42,332 bases of DNA from Ruminococcus sp. (GCA_029060755.1 JAIDTI010000008.1:1-42332), one strand, 5' to 3'; counted from the first letter of the stretch, positions 34,213 through 42,332 are shown. Notes: a model not told the origin generated them from the sequence alone. A program made the numbers and translations.

Positions 34213-35496
34213 ATGAGAAAGATTTTTGCAAATGGTAAAGATGAAAATGATTTTCTTGCTGAACTTGGAAAGAGAGCAGGGGAGACTAATAAAAAAGTGA
34301 CTGAAACTGTTTCCGCTATTATTGATGACGTAAGAGAAAACGGCGATAAGGCTGTAAACAGCTATACACTTAAATTTGACGGCAGTCTGCCTGAATATTA
34401 TGAAGTACCAAGAGATATTATAAATGACGCTCTCACAGAGGCAGACCAGAATTTTGTTGATGCACTTCTTAATGCACAGGAAAATATTGCGGATTTCCAC
34501 AAGAGACAGGTTGAGCAGGGTTTTATAAATCCAAAGGAAAACGGCGTAATTCTTGGACAGCGTGTAAGAGGACTGGAGCGTGTCGGCTTGTATGTTCCAG
34601 GCGGTACAGCTGCTTATCCGTCAAGCGTACTTATGAACGCAATCCCCGCAAAAATTGCAGGAGTAAAAGAAATTATCATGGTTACTCCTCCGCTTAAAGA
34701 CGGCACACCTAATAAGGATATACTTGTTGCCGCTGCTATATGCGGAGTTGACAGAGTTTTCATGGTCGGCGGTTCACAGGCTATCGCAGCTCTTGCATAC
34801 GGTACAGAAACTATTCCGAAATGCGATAAAATCGTAGGACCTGGAAATATCTATGTTGCAACTGCAAAAAAACTTCTTTATGGTACAGTTGATATTGACA
34901 TGATTGCAGGACCAAGTGAAATTCTTGTTATTGCAGATGATACAGCAGACCCGAAATTTGCGGCGGCTGACCTTATGTCGCAGGCTGAACATGATGTTCT
35001 TGCATCTGCTATTATGGTTACAACAAGTGAAAAGCTTGCTGATGAAACAATTGCAGAAATCAATCGTCAGAAAGAGTATCTCTCACGCAAGGAAATTATT
35101 GAAAAGTCGCTTGATGATTACGGTGCAATTATTATTGCTGAAAGTCGTGAAAGATGCGTTGAACTTGCAAACAAAATAGCACCTGAACACCTTGAAGTGC
35201 TTATGGAAAATCCTATGGAACTGCTTGGCAGTCTTGATAATGCAGGTTCGATATTCTTAGGAAATTACGCTTCTGAACCTCTCGGCGACTACTTTGCAGG
35301 TCCTAACCACGTTTTGCCGACAAGCGGTACAGCAAGATTTTTCTCTCCGCTTGGTGTTGCAAGCTTTACAAAGCGTACAAGCTATACATACTATACAAAA
35401 GAAGCACTTGCAGAGGCAAAAGATGATATTGTGCTTATCGCAGAAAGAGAGGGTCTCACGGCTCACGCAAATGCTATAAAAGTAAGATTTGAATAA
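34213..35496 (+). CDS. hisD: Histidinol dehydrogenase
   Basis: A 427-residue zinc enzyme that oxidises histidinol to histidine with two NAD. Signature segments include RVGLYVPGGTAAYPSSVLMN, GPGNIYVATAKK and the active-site EHDVLASA with GLTAHANAI near the C-terminus. ATG 34213 is chosen; a TTG at 34207 (two codons earlier, overlapping the hisG stop) has slightly closer spacing to the GAGGAG site, and the choice is not certain. Confidence 0.95.
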   Translation: MRKIFANGKDENDFLAELGKRAGETNKKVTETVSAIIDDVRENGDKAVNSYTLKFDGSLPEYYEVPRDIINDALTEADQNFVDALLNAQENIADFHKRQVEQGFINPKENGVILGQRVRGLERVGLYVPGGTAAYPSSVLMNAIPAKIAGVKEIIMVTPPLKDGTPNKDILVAAAICGVDRVFMVGGSQAIAALAYGTETIPKCDKIVGPGNIYVATAKKLLYGTVDIDMIAGPSEILVIADDTADPKFAAADLMSQAEHDVLASAIMVTTSEKLADETIAEINRQKEYLSRKEIIEKSLDDYGAIIIAESRERCVELANKIAPEHLEVLMENPMELLGSLDNAGSIFLGNYASEPLGDYFAGPNHVLPTSGTARFFSPLGVASFTKRTSYTYYTKEALAEAKDDIVLIAEREGLTAHANAIKVRFE

Positions 35497-35508
35497 GGAG
35501 TGACATTG

Positions 35509-36585
35509 ATGACTGAAAAAAAGTGGGAACAGTCTGTAAGAAAGGTTATTCCATATGTTCCGGGTGAACAGCCACAGGAAACGGACGTTGTAAAACTTAA
35601 TACAAATGAAAATCCTTATCCGCCTTGCCCGTCCGTAAGAGCAGTACTTGATAAATTCGATATATCAAAAATGCGTCTTTATCCTGCACCTGATGCAAAA
35701 GTTCTTGTTGATGCAATTGCAGAACGCTATAAGCTGAATCCATCGCAGATTTTTGTTGGAGTCGGTTCAGATGATGTTATTTCAATGGCGTTTATGACGT
35801 TTTTCAACTCCGATAAGCCGATACTTTTTCCCGATATTACATACTCTTTCTATGATGTATGGGCTGATGTTTACCGCATACCATATAAAACCTGTCCGCT
35901 TAACAGGGATTTTACAATAAATCCTGATGATTACAAGCAGGAAAACGGCGGTATTATATTCCCGAATCCGAACGCCCCGACAGGTGTACTTGAATCTGTT
36001 GATATGATTGAAGATATTGTAAAATCAAATCCAGACAGCGTTGTTATTATTGATGAGGCATATATCGATTTTGCAGGAGCAGGCAAAAGCTGTCTGCCGT
36101 TGATTGATAAGTACGATAATCTGCTTGTAATTCAGACTTATTCAAAGTCACGTTCTATGGCAGGAATGAGAATAGGCTTTGCAATGGGTAATGAAAAGCT
36201 TATTAAGTATATGAATGATGTGAAGTTTTCAATAAATTCGTACACAATGAACACTGTAACTCAAATTTGCGGTGCTGAATCAATGAAAAATGAAACATAT
36301 TTTACAGAAATGACAGAAAAAATTGTCCGCACACGTGAAAATGCTAAAAAGCGTCTGGCTGAACTTGGTTTCACTTTTACTGATTCTATGAGCAATTTTA
36401 TTTTTGCAAGTCCGAAGAAAAAATCTGCTCAATATGTATTTGAGGAACTTAAAAAGCGTAAAATCTATGTGCGCTATTGGAATAAGCCGATAATATGCGA
36501 TTATCTGAGAATTTCTGTCGGAACAGATGAGGAAATGGAAAAGCTTTTCAATGCATTGGAGGATATTATAAATGAGAACAGCTGA
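35509..36585 (+). CDS. hisC: Histidinol-phosphate aminotransferase
   Basis: A 358-residue PLP-dependent class I/II aminotransferase acting on imidazole acetol phosphate. Visible are KLNTNENPYPP at the N-terminus, the PNPNAPTG loop, DEAYIDFA, the PLP lysine in QTYSKSRSMAGMRIGF and the arginine of LRISVG near the end. ATG 35509 follows AAGGAG with an 8-base gap; GTG 35500 overlaps that site. The 3' end overlaps hisB by 14 bases. Confidence 0.96.
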   Translation: MTEKKWEQSVRKVIPYVPGEQPQETDVVKLNTNENPYPPCPSVRAVLDKFDISKMRLYPAPDAKVLVDAIAERYKLNPSQIFVGVGSDDVISMAFMTFFNSDKPILFPDITYSFYDVWADVYRIPYKTCPLNRDFTINPDDYKQENGGIIFPNPNAPTGVLESVDMIEDIVKSNPDSVVIIDEAYIDFAGAGKSCLPLIDKYDNLLVIQTYSKSRSMAGMRIGFAMGNEKLIKYMNDVKFSINSYTMNTVTQICGAESMKNETYFTEMTEKIVRTRENAKKRLAELGFTFTDSMSNFIFASPKKKSAQYVFEELKKRKIYVRYWNKPIICDYLRISVGTDEEMEKLFNALEDIINENS

Positions 36586-37153
36586 AATTATCCGCAAAAC
36601 TTCTGAAACGGATATATATATAAATATTGCTCTTGACGGAAAAGGCATATCAGATATAGATACAGGTATAGGATTTTTTGACCATATGCTGACTGCTCTT
36701 TCAAAGCACAGCGGAATCAGCATAACTATCAAAGTAAAGGGCGATTTGCACGTTGACTGTCATCATACAATTGAAGATACCGGAATCGCTCTCGGACAGA
36801 CTCTCAACAAGGCTCTTGGCGATAAATCAGGTATTGTCCGCTATGGTACAGCTTATATCCCTATGGATGAATCGCTTGCTATGTGCAGTCTTGACATAAG
36901 CAACAGACCATTTCTTGTGTTCAACTGTAATTTCACTAATCAATCATGCGGAGGTTACGACCTCTGCATGACTGAAGAATTTTTCCGTGCATTTGCTTTC
37001 AATGCAGGTATAACAATGCACATTAACATGATGTACGGCTCAAATGACCACCACAAAGCAGAAGCAATTTATAAATCAGTTGCCCATGCACTTAAAACAG
37101 CTGTATCTTATAATTCAGACGGTTCAACACTGTCAACGAAAGGAGTTCTGTAA
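36572..37153 (+). CDS. hisB: Imidazoleglycerol-phosphate dehydratase
   Basis: A 193-residue monofunctional HisB (no N-terminal histidinol phosphatase). The manganese-binding motifs GFFDHMLTALSKH, DCHHTIEDTGI and later NDHHKAEAIYKS are complete. The start at ATG 36572 lies inside hisC after a GGAGG site, so translation is coupled. The stop abuts the hisH start. Confidence 0.97.
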   Translation: MRTAEIIRKTSETDIYINIALDGKGISDIDTGIGFFDHMLTALSKHSGISITIKVKGDLHVDCHHTIEDTGIALGQTLNKALGDKSGIVRYGTAYIPMDESLAMCSLDISNRPFLVFNCNFTNQSCGGYDLCMTEEFFRAFAFNAGITMHINMMYGSNDHHKAEAIYKSVAHALKTAVSYNSDGSTLSTKGVL

Positions 37154-37756
37154 ATGATTGCTATTGTTGATTACGGAGCAGGAAATATTTTCAGTGTAAA
37201 AAATGCTCTTGATTATCTCGGTTTTGAGAATGAACTTATTTCAGATGCAGAAAAAATAAAATCGGCTGATGCAGTAATACTTCCTGGAGTAGGTGCATTT
37301 CCGTCCGCCATGGAAATGCTCAATAAAAGCGGACTTGTTGAGACTATCAAGGAAGAAGCAACAAAAAAGCCGTTTCTTGGAATTTGTCTTGGTATGCAGT
37401 TGATTTTTGAAAAAGGCTACGAATTTGAGGAGTGCGACGGTCTGGGAATGATTTCAGGCTCTGTATGCAAAATGGAAGAAAAAGACCTGATTATACCACA
37501 TATGGGCTGGAATAAACTTGAAAAACTCAATAACTGTCCGTTGCTTGAAAATATCGGCGATAATGAATATGTGTATTTTGTACATTCATACAAGGCACAT
37601 TGCGATGACAAAAATATCTCTGCATACTGCGAATATGGCGGACGTGTTCCTGCACTTGTATATGACGGAAAATTTGTATACGGTGCGCAGTTTCACCCTG
37701 AAAAAAGTGGTGAAACAGGTTTGAAAATACTGAAAAATTTCGGAGGTCTCATATGA
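37154..37756 (+). CDS. hisH: Imidazole glycerol phosphate synthase, glutaminase subunit
   Basis: A 200-residue class I glutamine amidotransferase that supplies ammonia to HisF. The oxyanion and nucleophile segment FLGICLGMQLIFEKG with the catalytic Cys and the His/Glu pair in GAQFHPEKSGETG are present, as is the N-terminal DYGAGNIFSVKNAL. It overlaps hisA by four bases (ATGA). The partner subunit HisF is not encoded in this window. Confidence 0.96.
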   Translation: MIAIVDYGAGNIFSVKNALDYLGFENELISDAEKIKSADAVILPGVGAFPSAMEMLNKSGLVETIKEEATKKPFLGICLGMQLIFEKGYEFEECDGLGMISGSVCKMEEKDLIIPHMGWNKLEKLNNCPLLENIGDNEYVYFVHSYKAHCDDKNISAYCEYGGRVPALVYDGKFVYGAQFHPEKSGETGLKILKNFGGLI

Positions 37757-38478
37757 TTATTTTACCTGCTATTGACATTAAAGACGGAAACTGCGTCCGA
37801 CTTTTCAAGGGTGATTTTTCTACTGTTGAAAAAGTTGCATCTGATTATCTTGAAACTGCAAAAAGCTTTGAAGATGCAGGAGCAGAGTGGATTCACATGG
37901 TTGACCTTGACGGTGCAAAAGAGGGCAGACCTGTCAATACAAAAATTTATACTGATGTAGCCGAAAAAACCAGTCTTAAAGTTGAACTGGGCGGAGGAAT
38001 ACGCAGTCTTGAAACTATTCAGGAATACTTGAATATGGGTATTACAAGAGTTATTCTCGGCTCTGTCGCACTCAAAAATCCTGCACTTGTAAGCAGTGCT
38101 GTTGAGAAGTTCGGCAGTGAAAAGATAGTTGTCGGAATTGATGCAGTTAATGGCATGGTTGCAACGGAGGGCTGGCTTGAATCTTCTGATGTGAATTATA
38201 TTGAACTTGCTGACAAGATGATTTCAGTCGGAGTTAAATATTTTATCTTTACCGATATTTCCAAAGACGGCACATTATCAGGTGTAAATGTTGAACAGCT
38301 TAAAGCACTTTCAGATGCAACAGTCGGACGTGCAAATATTGTCGCAAGCGGTGGAGTTCACACAATGGCTGATATTATTGCCTGCAAAGAAATGGGTCTG
38401 TATGGCACAATCTGTGGAAAGTCAATATATAAAGGCACTTTGAATCTTAAAGAAGCTGTTGAGTATGCATTAAGATAA
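37753..38478 (+). CDS. hisA: ProFAR isomerase (phosphoribosylformimino-AICAR-phosphate isomerase)
   Basis: A 241-residue TIM-barrel isomerase. The N-terminus ILPAIDIKDGNCVRLFKGDF and the phosphate-binding ELGGGIRSLETI and VASGGVHTMADI segments are typical of HisA; the DIKDG start distinguishes it from HisF. It is the last his gene: after its TAA comes a lipoprotein gene, not hisF. No obvious hairpin follows. Confidence 0.95.
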   Translation: MIILPAIDIKDGNCVRLFKGDFSTVEKVASDYLETAKSFEDAGAEWIHMVDLDGAKEGRPVNTKIYTDVAEKTSLKVELGGGIRSLETIQEYLNMGITRVILGSVALKNPALVSSAVEKFGSEKIVVGIDAVNGMVATEGWLESSDVNYIELADKMISVGVKYFIFTDISKDGTLSGVNVEQLKALSDATVGRANIVASGGVHTMADIIACKEMGLYGTICGKSIYKGTLNLKEAVEYALR

Positions 38479-38509
38479 CCAATTTTTTTATATATGAAGG
38501 GGAATTAAT

Positions 38510-39307
38510 ATGAAAAAAATAAAGTATTTAGCTGTATTTTTGGCATACTGCACACTTTTTTCATGCAGTAATACAGATATAAGCAGTATAAGCAATACAG
38601 ATGCAGACAGTGCAAGTGATACAGATACAAGCAGTACAGCGAAAACGGACAATACTTTTCAGGCGCATATTGAAACTTCAGATAATGAAACCGCATTTCA
38701 TGAGGCTTTTCTTGTGGTTGAAGACGGTGAGGAAAAGTATACACATGAACTTTTTAAAAGTCATTCAGATGTAATGTATACAGGTGATATTGACGGCGAT
38801 GGTGATGATGAAATAATCGTAAATCAGCTTGTAGGTGTTACAGGTGGAGTAGGTTCTTATTATTCATATGTCTTTGATTATGAAAACGGCAATATCACTG
38901 AACTTTTTTCCTCCCATATGGACGATATGTTTGATACAGGATTTTCAAGTAAGCTGAAAGACAATTATATTGTTGAGTTTTCAAATACATTTACTGGTTT
39001 TTCAACTGAAATTGATTACTATAGAAATTCTAATCTTTTTAATGATGATGGTACTGTTGCAAATGGCAAGAATGATTCTGACCATGCAATGTTTGACAGT
39101 TTCAGAGAATTTAAACCTGAAGATGTTGACGGCGATGGCATCTGTGAAATATTATGTCTGCAATTTACAGCTATGAACAGCCATGTTGAGTATGTCGGAG
39201 ATGCGCAAAGTTACCTGAAATATAACAGTGATAACAAGCAGTTTGAAGTTATAAAGGCGGATTTTATCACACGCAACGGTGATGAAAATATACTGGAAAT
39301 TTCATGA
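38510..39307 (+). CDS. Putative surface lipoprotein with calcium-binding-like loops
   Basis: A 265-residue protein. The signal peptide ends in CTLFSC with the probable lipidated cysteine at residue 19. Residues about 20-47 form a Ser/Thr/Asp-rich linker built of 8-residue repeats. The mature domain has two DxDxDGD-type loops, DIDGDGDDE near residue 92 and DVDGDGICE near residue 206, as seen in FG-GAP/VCBS and EF-hand-like calcium sites. AAGGGGA precedes ATG 38510. It follows hisA by 31 bases but has no evident role in histidine synthesis. Confidence 0.8.
   Translation: MKKIKYLAVFLAYCTLFSCSNTDISSISNTDADSASDTDTSSTAKTDNTFQAHIETSDNETAFHEAFLVVEDGEEKYTHELFKSHSDVMYTGDIDGDGDDEIIVNQLVGVTGGVGSYYSYVFDYENGNITELFSSHMDDMFDTGFSSKLKDNYIVEFSNTFTGFSTEIDYYRNSNLFNDDGTVANGKNDSDHAMFDSFREFKPEDVDGDGICEILCLQFTAMNSHVEYVGDAQSYLKYNSDNKQFEVIKADFITRNGDENILEIS
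38570..38641 (+). repeat. Three 24-base imperfect tandem repeats
   Basis: Units at 38570-38593, 38594-38617 and 38618-38641 share the pattern (A/G)ATACAGAT followed by AGCAGT- or ACAGT-like sequence. They encode NTDISSIS, NTDADSAS and DTDTSSTA, the linker after the lipid anchor of the lipoprotein. The repeat is within the reading frame, so its number could vary between strains. Confidence 0.7.
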
Positions 39308-39318
39308 GGTGATTTGAT

Positions 39319-40176
39319 ATGCAGAAAACAATCTTATTTCCGTCAAGCTATTTTTCGTCAAGAGAAGTTGATGAAGATTTACAGAAAGAGTATAACGCAG
39401 TAAAAGAAACAGGACTTTTTGATATAATAATTTTCGGATATGACAAGTGGTTTAATGAGGGAAAGCTTGTTTTAAGTCGTACACCTGATTTACCGTGCAG
39501 TGCAGTTATGCGTGGCTGGATGATGAAACCTGAACAGTATGCTGTATTCTATGATAAGTTAAATAATAACAATATAAACTTAATCACCACTCCCGAAGAA
39601 TATACACTTATGCACATTTTCCCGAATGTATACAATATATTTGGAAGTGATACAGCAAAAATGGAAATTTTTCCTTTGCACAAACAGATTGATATAGAAT
39701 CCGTCAAAAAAACTTTTGACAGATTTATGATAAAGGATTTTGTGAAATCTGTAAAAGGTACTGAATTTCCACGTTTTTTTGACAGTTCGGTAACACAGGA
39801 AGATTTCGACGAATATATGAAAATTTTTTATAAATATCGTGGGGGGTTGCTTACAGGTGGTATATGTGTAAAAGAATTTCTTGATTTGAAGTATTATGGT
39901 GAGAAAACCAACGAATACAGAGTATTTTACATTAACAATAAAATAGCGTCTGTAAGCAGAAATTCAGGGCAAGGAGCAAATACAAGTGAACCGCCAATGG
40001 ATTTGATTAAAAAGTACAGCAGTCTTGCAAGTTGCTATTATACTGTTGATTATGCGGAGCTGTCGGACGGAACATGGAAAGTTATAGAAGCAGGTGACGG
40101 AAGTGTTTCCGGTTTGTCGGAAAATCAGAATATCTATAGTTATTTCAGAACGTTGTTTTATACGTTTGACGAATAA
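39319..40176 (+). CDS. ATP-grasp protein, R2K clade (DUF4343-like)
   Basis: A 285-residue protein. The N-terminus TILFPSSYFSSREVDEDLQ and the C-terminal YTVDYAELSDGTWKVIEAGDGSVSGL pattern fit the R2K family of ATP-grasp proteins, whose C-terminal Asp/Glu residues bind metal and ATP. ATP-grasp enzymes join a carboxylate to an amine or thiol; for this group the substrate is not known, and many members occur near toxin-immunity loci. GAGGTGA precedes ATG 39319. It is followed by small and tandem genes of unknown function. Confidence 0.75.
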   Translation: MQKTILFPSSYFSSREVDEDLQKEYNAVKETGLFDIIIFGYDKWFNEGKLVLSRTPDLPCSAVMRGWMMKPEQYAVFYDKLNNNNINLITTPEEYTLMHIFPNVYNIFGSDTAKMEIFPLHKQIDIESVKKTFDRFMIKDFVKSVKGTEFPRFFDSSVTQEDFDEYMKIFYKYRGGLLTGGICVKEFLDLKYYGEKTNEYRVFYINNKIASVSRNSGQGANTSEPPMDLIKKYSSLASCYYTVDYAELSDGTWKVIEAGDGSVSGLSENQNIYSYFRTLFYTFDE

Positions 40177-40201
40177 ATATAATTTTACAGGAGTAAATAA
40201 C

Positions 40202-40447
40202 ATGACAAAAATCAAAAAAACAATTGTTTTGATTGTATCAGTTTTGCTTATATGGTTTGCTGTAGGATTTACAGATTATGTTTTAGTCGTCATGGAAAAA
40301 ACTCCGATATTCTGTATAAAAAATGATACTTATAGCTATAAAGGGCTTGGATATTCTTTTGAAATTGTACCACATATTGTAACAGAAAAAAAAGAATATG
40401 CTTACTATATATTCGGCATGGGTATTGAAAATAATTTTACTAATTGA
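40202..40447 (+). CDS. Small membrane-anchored protein
   Basis: An 81-residue protein starting at ATG 40202 after CAGGAG. One hydrophobic helix (about residues 7-24, IVLIVSVLLIWFAVGF) follows a lysine-rich start, so it is either a signal anchor or an uncleaved signal peptide, with about 55 residues outside. The outer part contains FCIKNDTYSYKGLGYSFEIVPHI, a pattern I have the impression of seeing in small clostridial exported proteins, but no function is known. Confidence 0.65.
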   Translation: MTKIKKTIVLIVSVLLIWFAVGFTDYVLVVMEKTPIFCIKNDTYSYKGLGYSFEIVPHIVTEKKEYAYYIFGMGIENNFTN

Positions 40448-40464
40448 CACAAGGAGATATTCTG

Positions 40465-40947
40465 ATGTATTATGATTTGACGGAATATGGCTTTGAAGAT
40501 GAAAATACATGGACAGAAATAGAAAATGATGAAGATATAGCAGAATTTCTTGAAAAATTCGTTTTTCATGATGTATTTATTGAATCTATAGTATATGAAA
40601 GCGGAACGAGAGCACTTAATAAAAATACTATGGGTTTTGAAGCAACTCATAACATGATAATTACTTTTACAAGCTGTTGGTGCGGGAGAGTAGAAGTATT
40701 TTTCCGAACAGTCAGAAAGTTTTCACTACAGGGATTCTATGAGCATATTTTCGGCAATGAAATATACGATTATTATCTTAAATTTCATATTGATTTATGG
40801 GGGAAAACACGTGACAGCAAAGTTATTGTATGGGCAGACAGCTCATGGTTTAATCCGAAAAATTATTGTGAACAGATTGATTTGCAGAACGAAAGCATTA
40901 CATTTGTAATTGCTGATGGAATGAAATGGCGATTTATTAAGGATTAG
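40465..40947 (+). CDS. Unknown protein, tandem paralogue 1 (immunity-like family)
   Basis: A 160-residue soluble protein. ATG 40465 follows AAGGAG with an 8-base gap. It shares with the two following proteins the blocks TEIENDEDI near the start, GRVEVFFRTVRKFS in the middle, and VIVWAD with IADGMKWRF at the end. The blocks suggest one mixed alpha/beta fold of about 140 residues. No enzyme motif is seen. Tandem, diverging copies next to an ATP-grasp gene resemble banks of immunity proteins, but this is inference only. Confidence 0.7.
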   Translation: MYYDLTEYGFEDENTWTEIENDEDIAEFLEKFVFHDVFIESIVYESGTRALNKNTMGFEATHNMIITFTSCWCGRVEVFFRTVRKFSLQGFYEHIFGNEIYDYYLKFHIDLWGKTRDSKVIVWADSSWFNPKNYCEQIDLQNESITFVIADGMKWRFIKD

Positions 40948-40956
40948 GTGATTTGT

Positions 40957-41388
40957 ATGTGGAATGAAATAAATACTGATGAAGATATTGCGTATCTTAT
41001 GGATACATATGGCGGATTCCATGAAACCTGCATTGTTTCGCTGAACTACATAAGCGGTAACTATATGAAAAAAGGAAAAAACGGAAATATAGCAATTGCA
41101 ATGGACGAAAATATAAATCATTGTATTATGCTTACAGTTGACAGTGAATGGAGAGGACGTATAGAACTTATGTTCAATGGTGTCAAGAAATTCAGTTGTC
41201 AGTGTTTTGAGGACTGCTATATGAATTATATTTTGTTGGCTTATCTGAAATTTCATGATAATCTGCGTGGAAAAGCTGACGACAGACTTATTGTATGGGC
41301 AAATGATGAGGATTTTGACCTGCTTAGTTTAAAAGGCTCATATATTATTGCAGACAGCTTGAAATGGAGGTATTCTGAATATGATTAA
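40957..41388 (+). CDS. Unknown protein, tandem paralogue 2
   Basis: A 143-residue protein of the same family as its neighbours: MWNEINTDEDI at the start, GRIELMFNGVKKFS in the middle, DDRLIVWAN and IADSLKWRY at the end, and a FHETCIVSLNYISGNY segment also expected of the family. ATG 40957 follows AGGTG; a GTG three codons earlier overlaps this site. Ends eight bases inside the next gene. Confidence 0.72.
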   Translation: MWNEINTDEDIAYLMDTYGGFHETCIVSLNYISGNYMKKGKNGNIAIAMDENINHCIMLTVDSEWRGRIELMFNGVKKFSCQCFEDCYMNYILLAYLKFHDNLRGKADDRLIVWANDEDFDLLSLKGSYIIADSLKWRYSEYD

Positions 41389-42109
41389 TATGTGGAATGA
41401 AATAGATACTGATGAAGATATTGAAGATTTCAGAAGTGAAACTGAAATAATAGATGATTGTACAGAAATAACATCACTTAAGTATGAAAACAATAATCTT
41501 TTGCTTGTTCTTGAAAGTCGTACATTCGGCAGACTTGAGATGTTTTTTGAGGGTGTGCATCATTTCAGTAATGGCAGACTTGGTAAAAACTACTGGCAAT
41601 ATGGCGGAGGGTGTTATCTGGAATTTCGTACCGACTTACTTGGAAAAACACGTGACGACAGGCTTATTATGTGGACGGACAGCATCAGAGCTTTTCAGAA
41701 AGAAAAACCATTTGACTTTGAAGCTGATAATGCTATTGTTATTGCATATAAAATGAAATATCGATTTATTGATAATATAGATGATACAACAGAAAAATCA
41801 CTCAAAGCAGAACAGTCACTCAAAGAAATAGTTGAAGAAAATCATCTTATTGAAATTACTTGGGATAGTTTTTGGAATAATTTTGATGATTGGGTAAATT
41901 CAGGAGAAGCAGAAGAATACGGAATAACAGGCAGGGAATCAATAGAAGCGTATTTGTGGGCATATGCCTTGAAAAATTTTGGTGAAGATACAAAGATAAT
42001 TATTTCAATACATTATGATTTGGCTGAAAGTGGTCGATATTTCGGATATTATGATTTGGTTTTTGATATGAATCTTGAAATAACAGATGATTTTTCCGTG
42101 ATAGTATAA
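41381..42109 (+). CDS. Unknown protein, tandem paralogue 3 with C-terminal extension
   Basis: A 242-residue protein. Residues 1-130 are the same family as paralogues 1 and 2 (MWNEIDTDEDI, GRLEMFFEGVHHFS, DDRLIMWTD, AYKMKYRF). Residues about 135-242 are an added acidic domain (SFWNNFDDWVNSGEAEEYG, then a strand-rich end) not seen in the other copies, so it looks like a fusion. GGAGG lies ten bases before ATG 41381; a second ATG at 41390 matches the start of paralogue 2 but has no site in range. Function unknown. Confidence 0.72.
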   Translation: MINMWNEIDTDEDIEDFRSETEIIDDCTEITSLKYENNNLLLVLESRTFGRLEMFFEGVHHFSNGRLGKNYWQYGGGCYLEFRTDLLGKTRDDRLIMWTDSIRAFQKEKPFDFEADNAIVIAYKMKYRFIDNIDDTTEKSLKAEQSLKEIVEENHLIEITWDSFWNNFDDWVNSGEAEEYGITGRESIEAYLWAYALKNFGEDTKIIISIHYDLAESGRYFGYYDLVFDMNLEITDDFSVIV

Positions 42110-42127
42110 AGAGGCTGAAACTGTTAT

Positions 42128-42295
42128 ATGGGAAACATAATATATTTTAAAAAAGTAACTATAAATGATAATTCACTTAAAATGTCAAATGGACTTACGG
42201 ACGTTTTAATAGATGGATTGTTAGTTGGAGGTTCTGAACTTGCTGAAACAGAAAGTCAGAACCTGTCTTCACAAGCTAAAAACGGCGTAAGATAG
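42128..42295 (+). CDS. Short ORF, possibly a truncated accessory gene
   Basis: ATG 42128 opens 55 codons ending at TAG 42293-42295. The start (MGNIIYFKKVTINDNSLKM) and DVLIDGLLVGGSELAETES read like the N-terminus of a longer clostridial hypothetical protein, and the following bases quickly hit further stops in this frame. AGAGG lies upstream at an unusually long distance. It is either a small gene or a broken one; the window ends 37 bases later. Confidence 0.35.
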   Translation: MGNIIYFKKVTINDNSLKMSNGLTDVLIDGLLVGGSELAETESQNLSSQAKNGVR

Positions 42296-42332
42296 TAGCT
42301 AAATTTGAAATAATACAAATACATTCCTGATA

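Noticed and set aside
1..42332. CRISPR array, prophage or insertion sequence
   Set aside because: No regularly spaced repeats, integrase, transposase or phage structural genes were seen in any frame.

Overview
The window looks like a low-GC Firmicute chromosome, most likely a Ruminococcus-like member of the Oscillospiraceae. The reasons are the AT-rich coding sequence with AGGAGG-type ribosome binding sites and frequent TTG starts, the clostridial order pyrH-frr-uppS-cdsA-dxr-rseP-ispG-polC, a PolC-type replicase, and a short-form HisG paired with HisZ. This is inferred from gene content; no taxonomic marker gene is present.

Region 1 (1-541) is the 3' end of an unrecognised gene. Region 2 (627-9084) is one apparent eight-gene operon. 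It has a consensus promoter at the left and a strong intrinsic terminator at the right. It encodes a DivIVA-like coiled-coil protein, an HsfB-type [FeFe]-hydrogenase-like iron-sulfur protein, a zinc-ribbon/leucine-rich-repeat protein, a TerY-P-like triad (kinase-fold protein with zinc ribbon, vWA protein, PP2C phosphatase), a protein resembling a zinc-less cytidine-deaminase fold, and a two-helix membrane protein. I read it as a possible redox-sensing module wired to a phosphoprotein switch. The kinase has lost its catalytic Asp and Asn, so it is probably a pseudokinase.

Region 3 (9102-10639) is an overlapping HD-domain/nucleotidyltransferase pair. Region 4 (10660-20436) is a second operon with its own extended -10 promoter and terminator: MoxR-type AAA+ ATPase, DUF5682 protein, CoxE-like vWA protein, SWIM zinc-finger protein and a 1107-residue DUF4132 protein. 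Its composition matches the poorly understood E. coli yehL/yehM/yehP/yehQ/yehI locus. Two vWA-centred systems of unknown function therefore lie almost back to back.

Region 5 (20444-20955, minus strand) is a serine tRNA cluster with a TTGACA-17-TATAAT promoter: two identical tRNA-Ser(UGA) genes, one tRNA-Ser(GCU), and a tRNA-like element with an 8-base anticodon loop. Region 6 (21050-32306) is housekeeping: UMP kinase, ribosome recycling factor, undecaprenyl diphosphate synthase, CDP-diglyceride synthase, DXP reductoisomerase, site-2 protease, a small lipoprotein, IspG and PolC.

Region 7 (32308-38478) is a histidine operon, hisZ-G-D-C-B-H-A, with a palindromic operator-like site at its promoter. 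hisF and hisI/hisE do not follow. Region 8 (38510-42332) is accessory: a lipoprotein with calcium-binding-like loops, an R2K-clade ATP-grasp protein, a small membrane protein, three tandem paralogues of an unknown family that resembles immunity-type proteins, and a short ORF that may be truncated.
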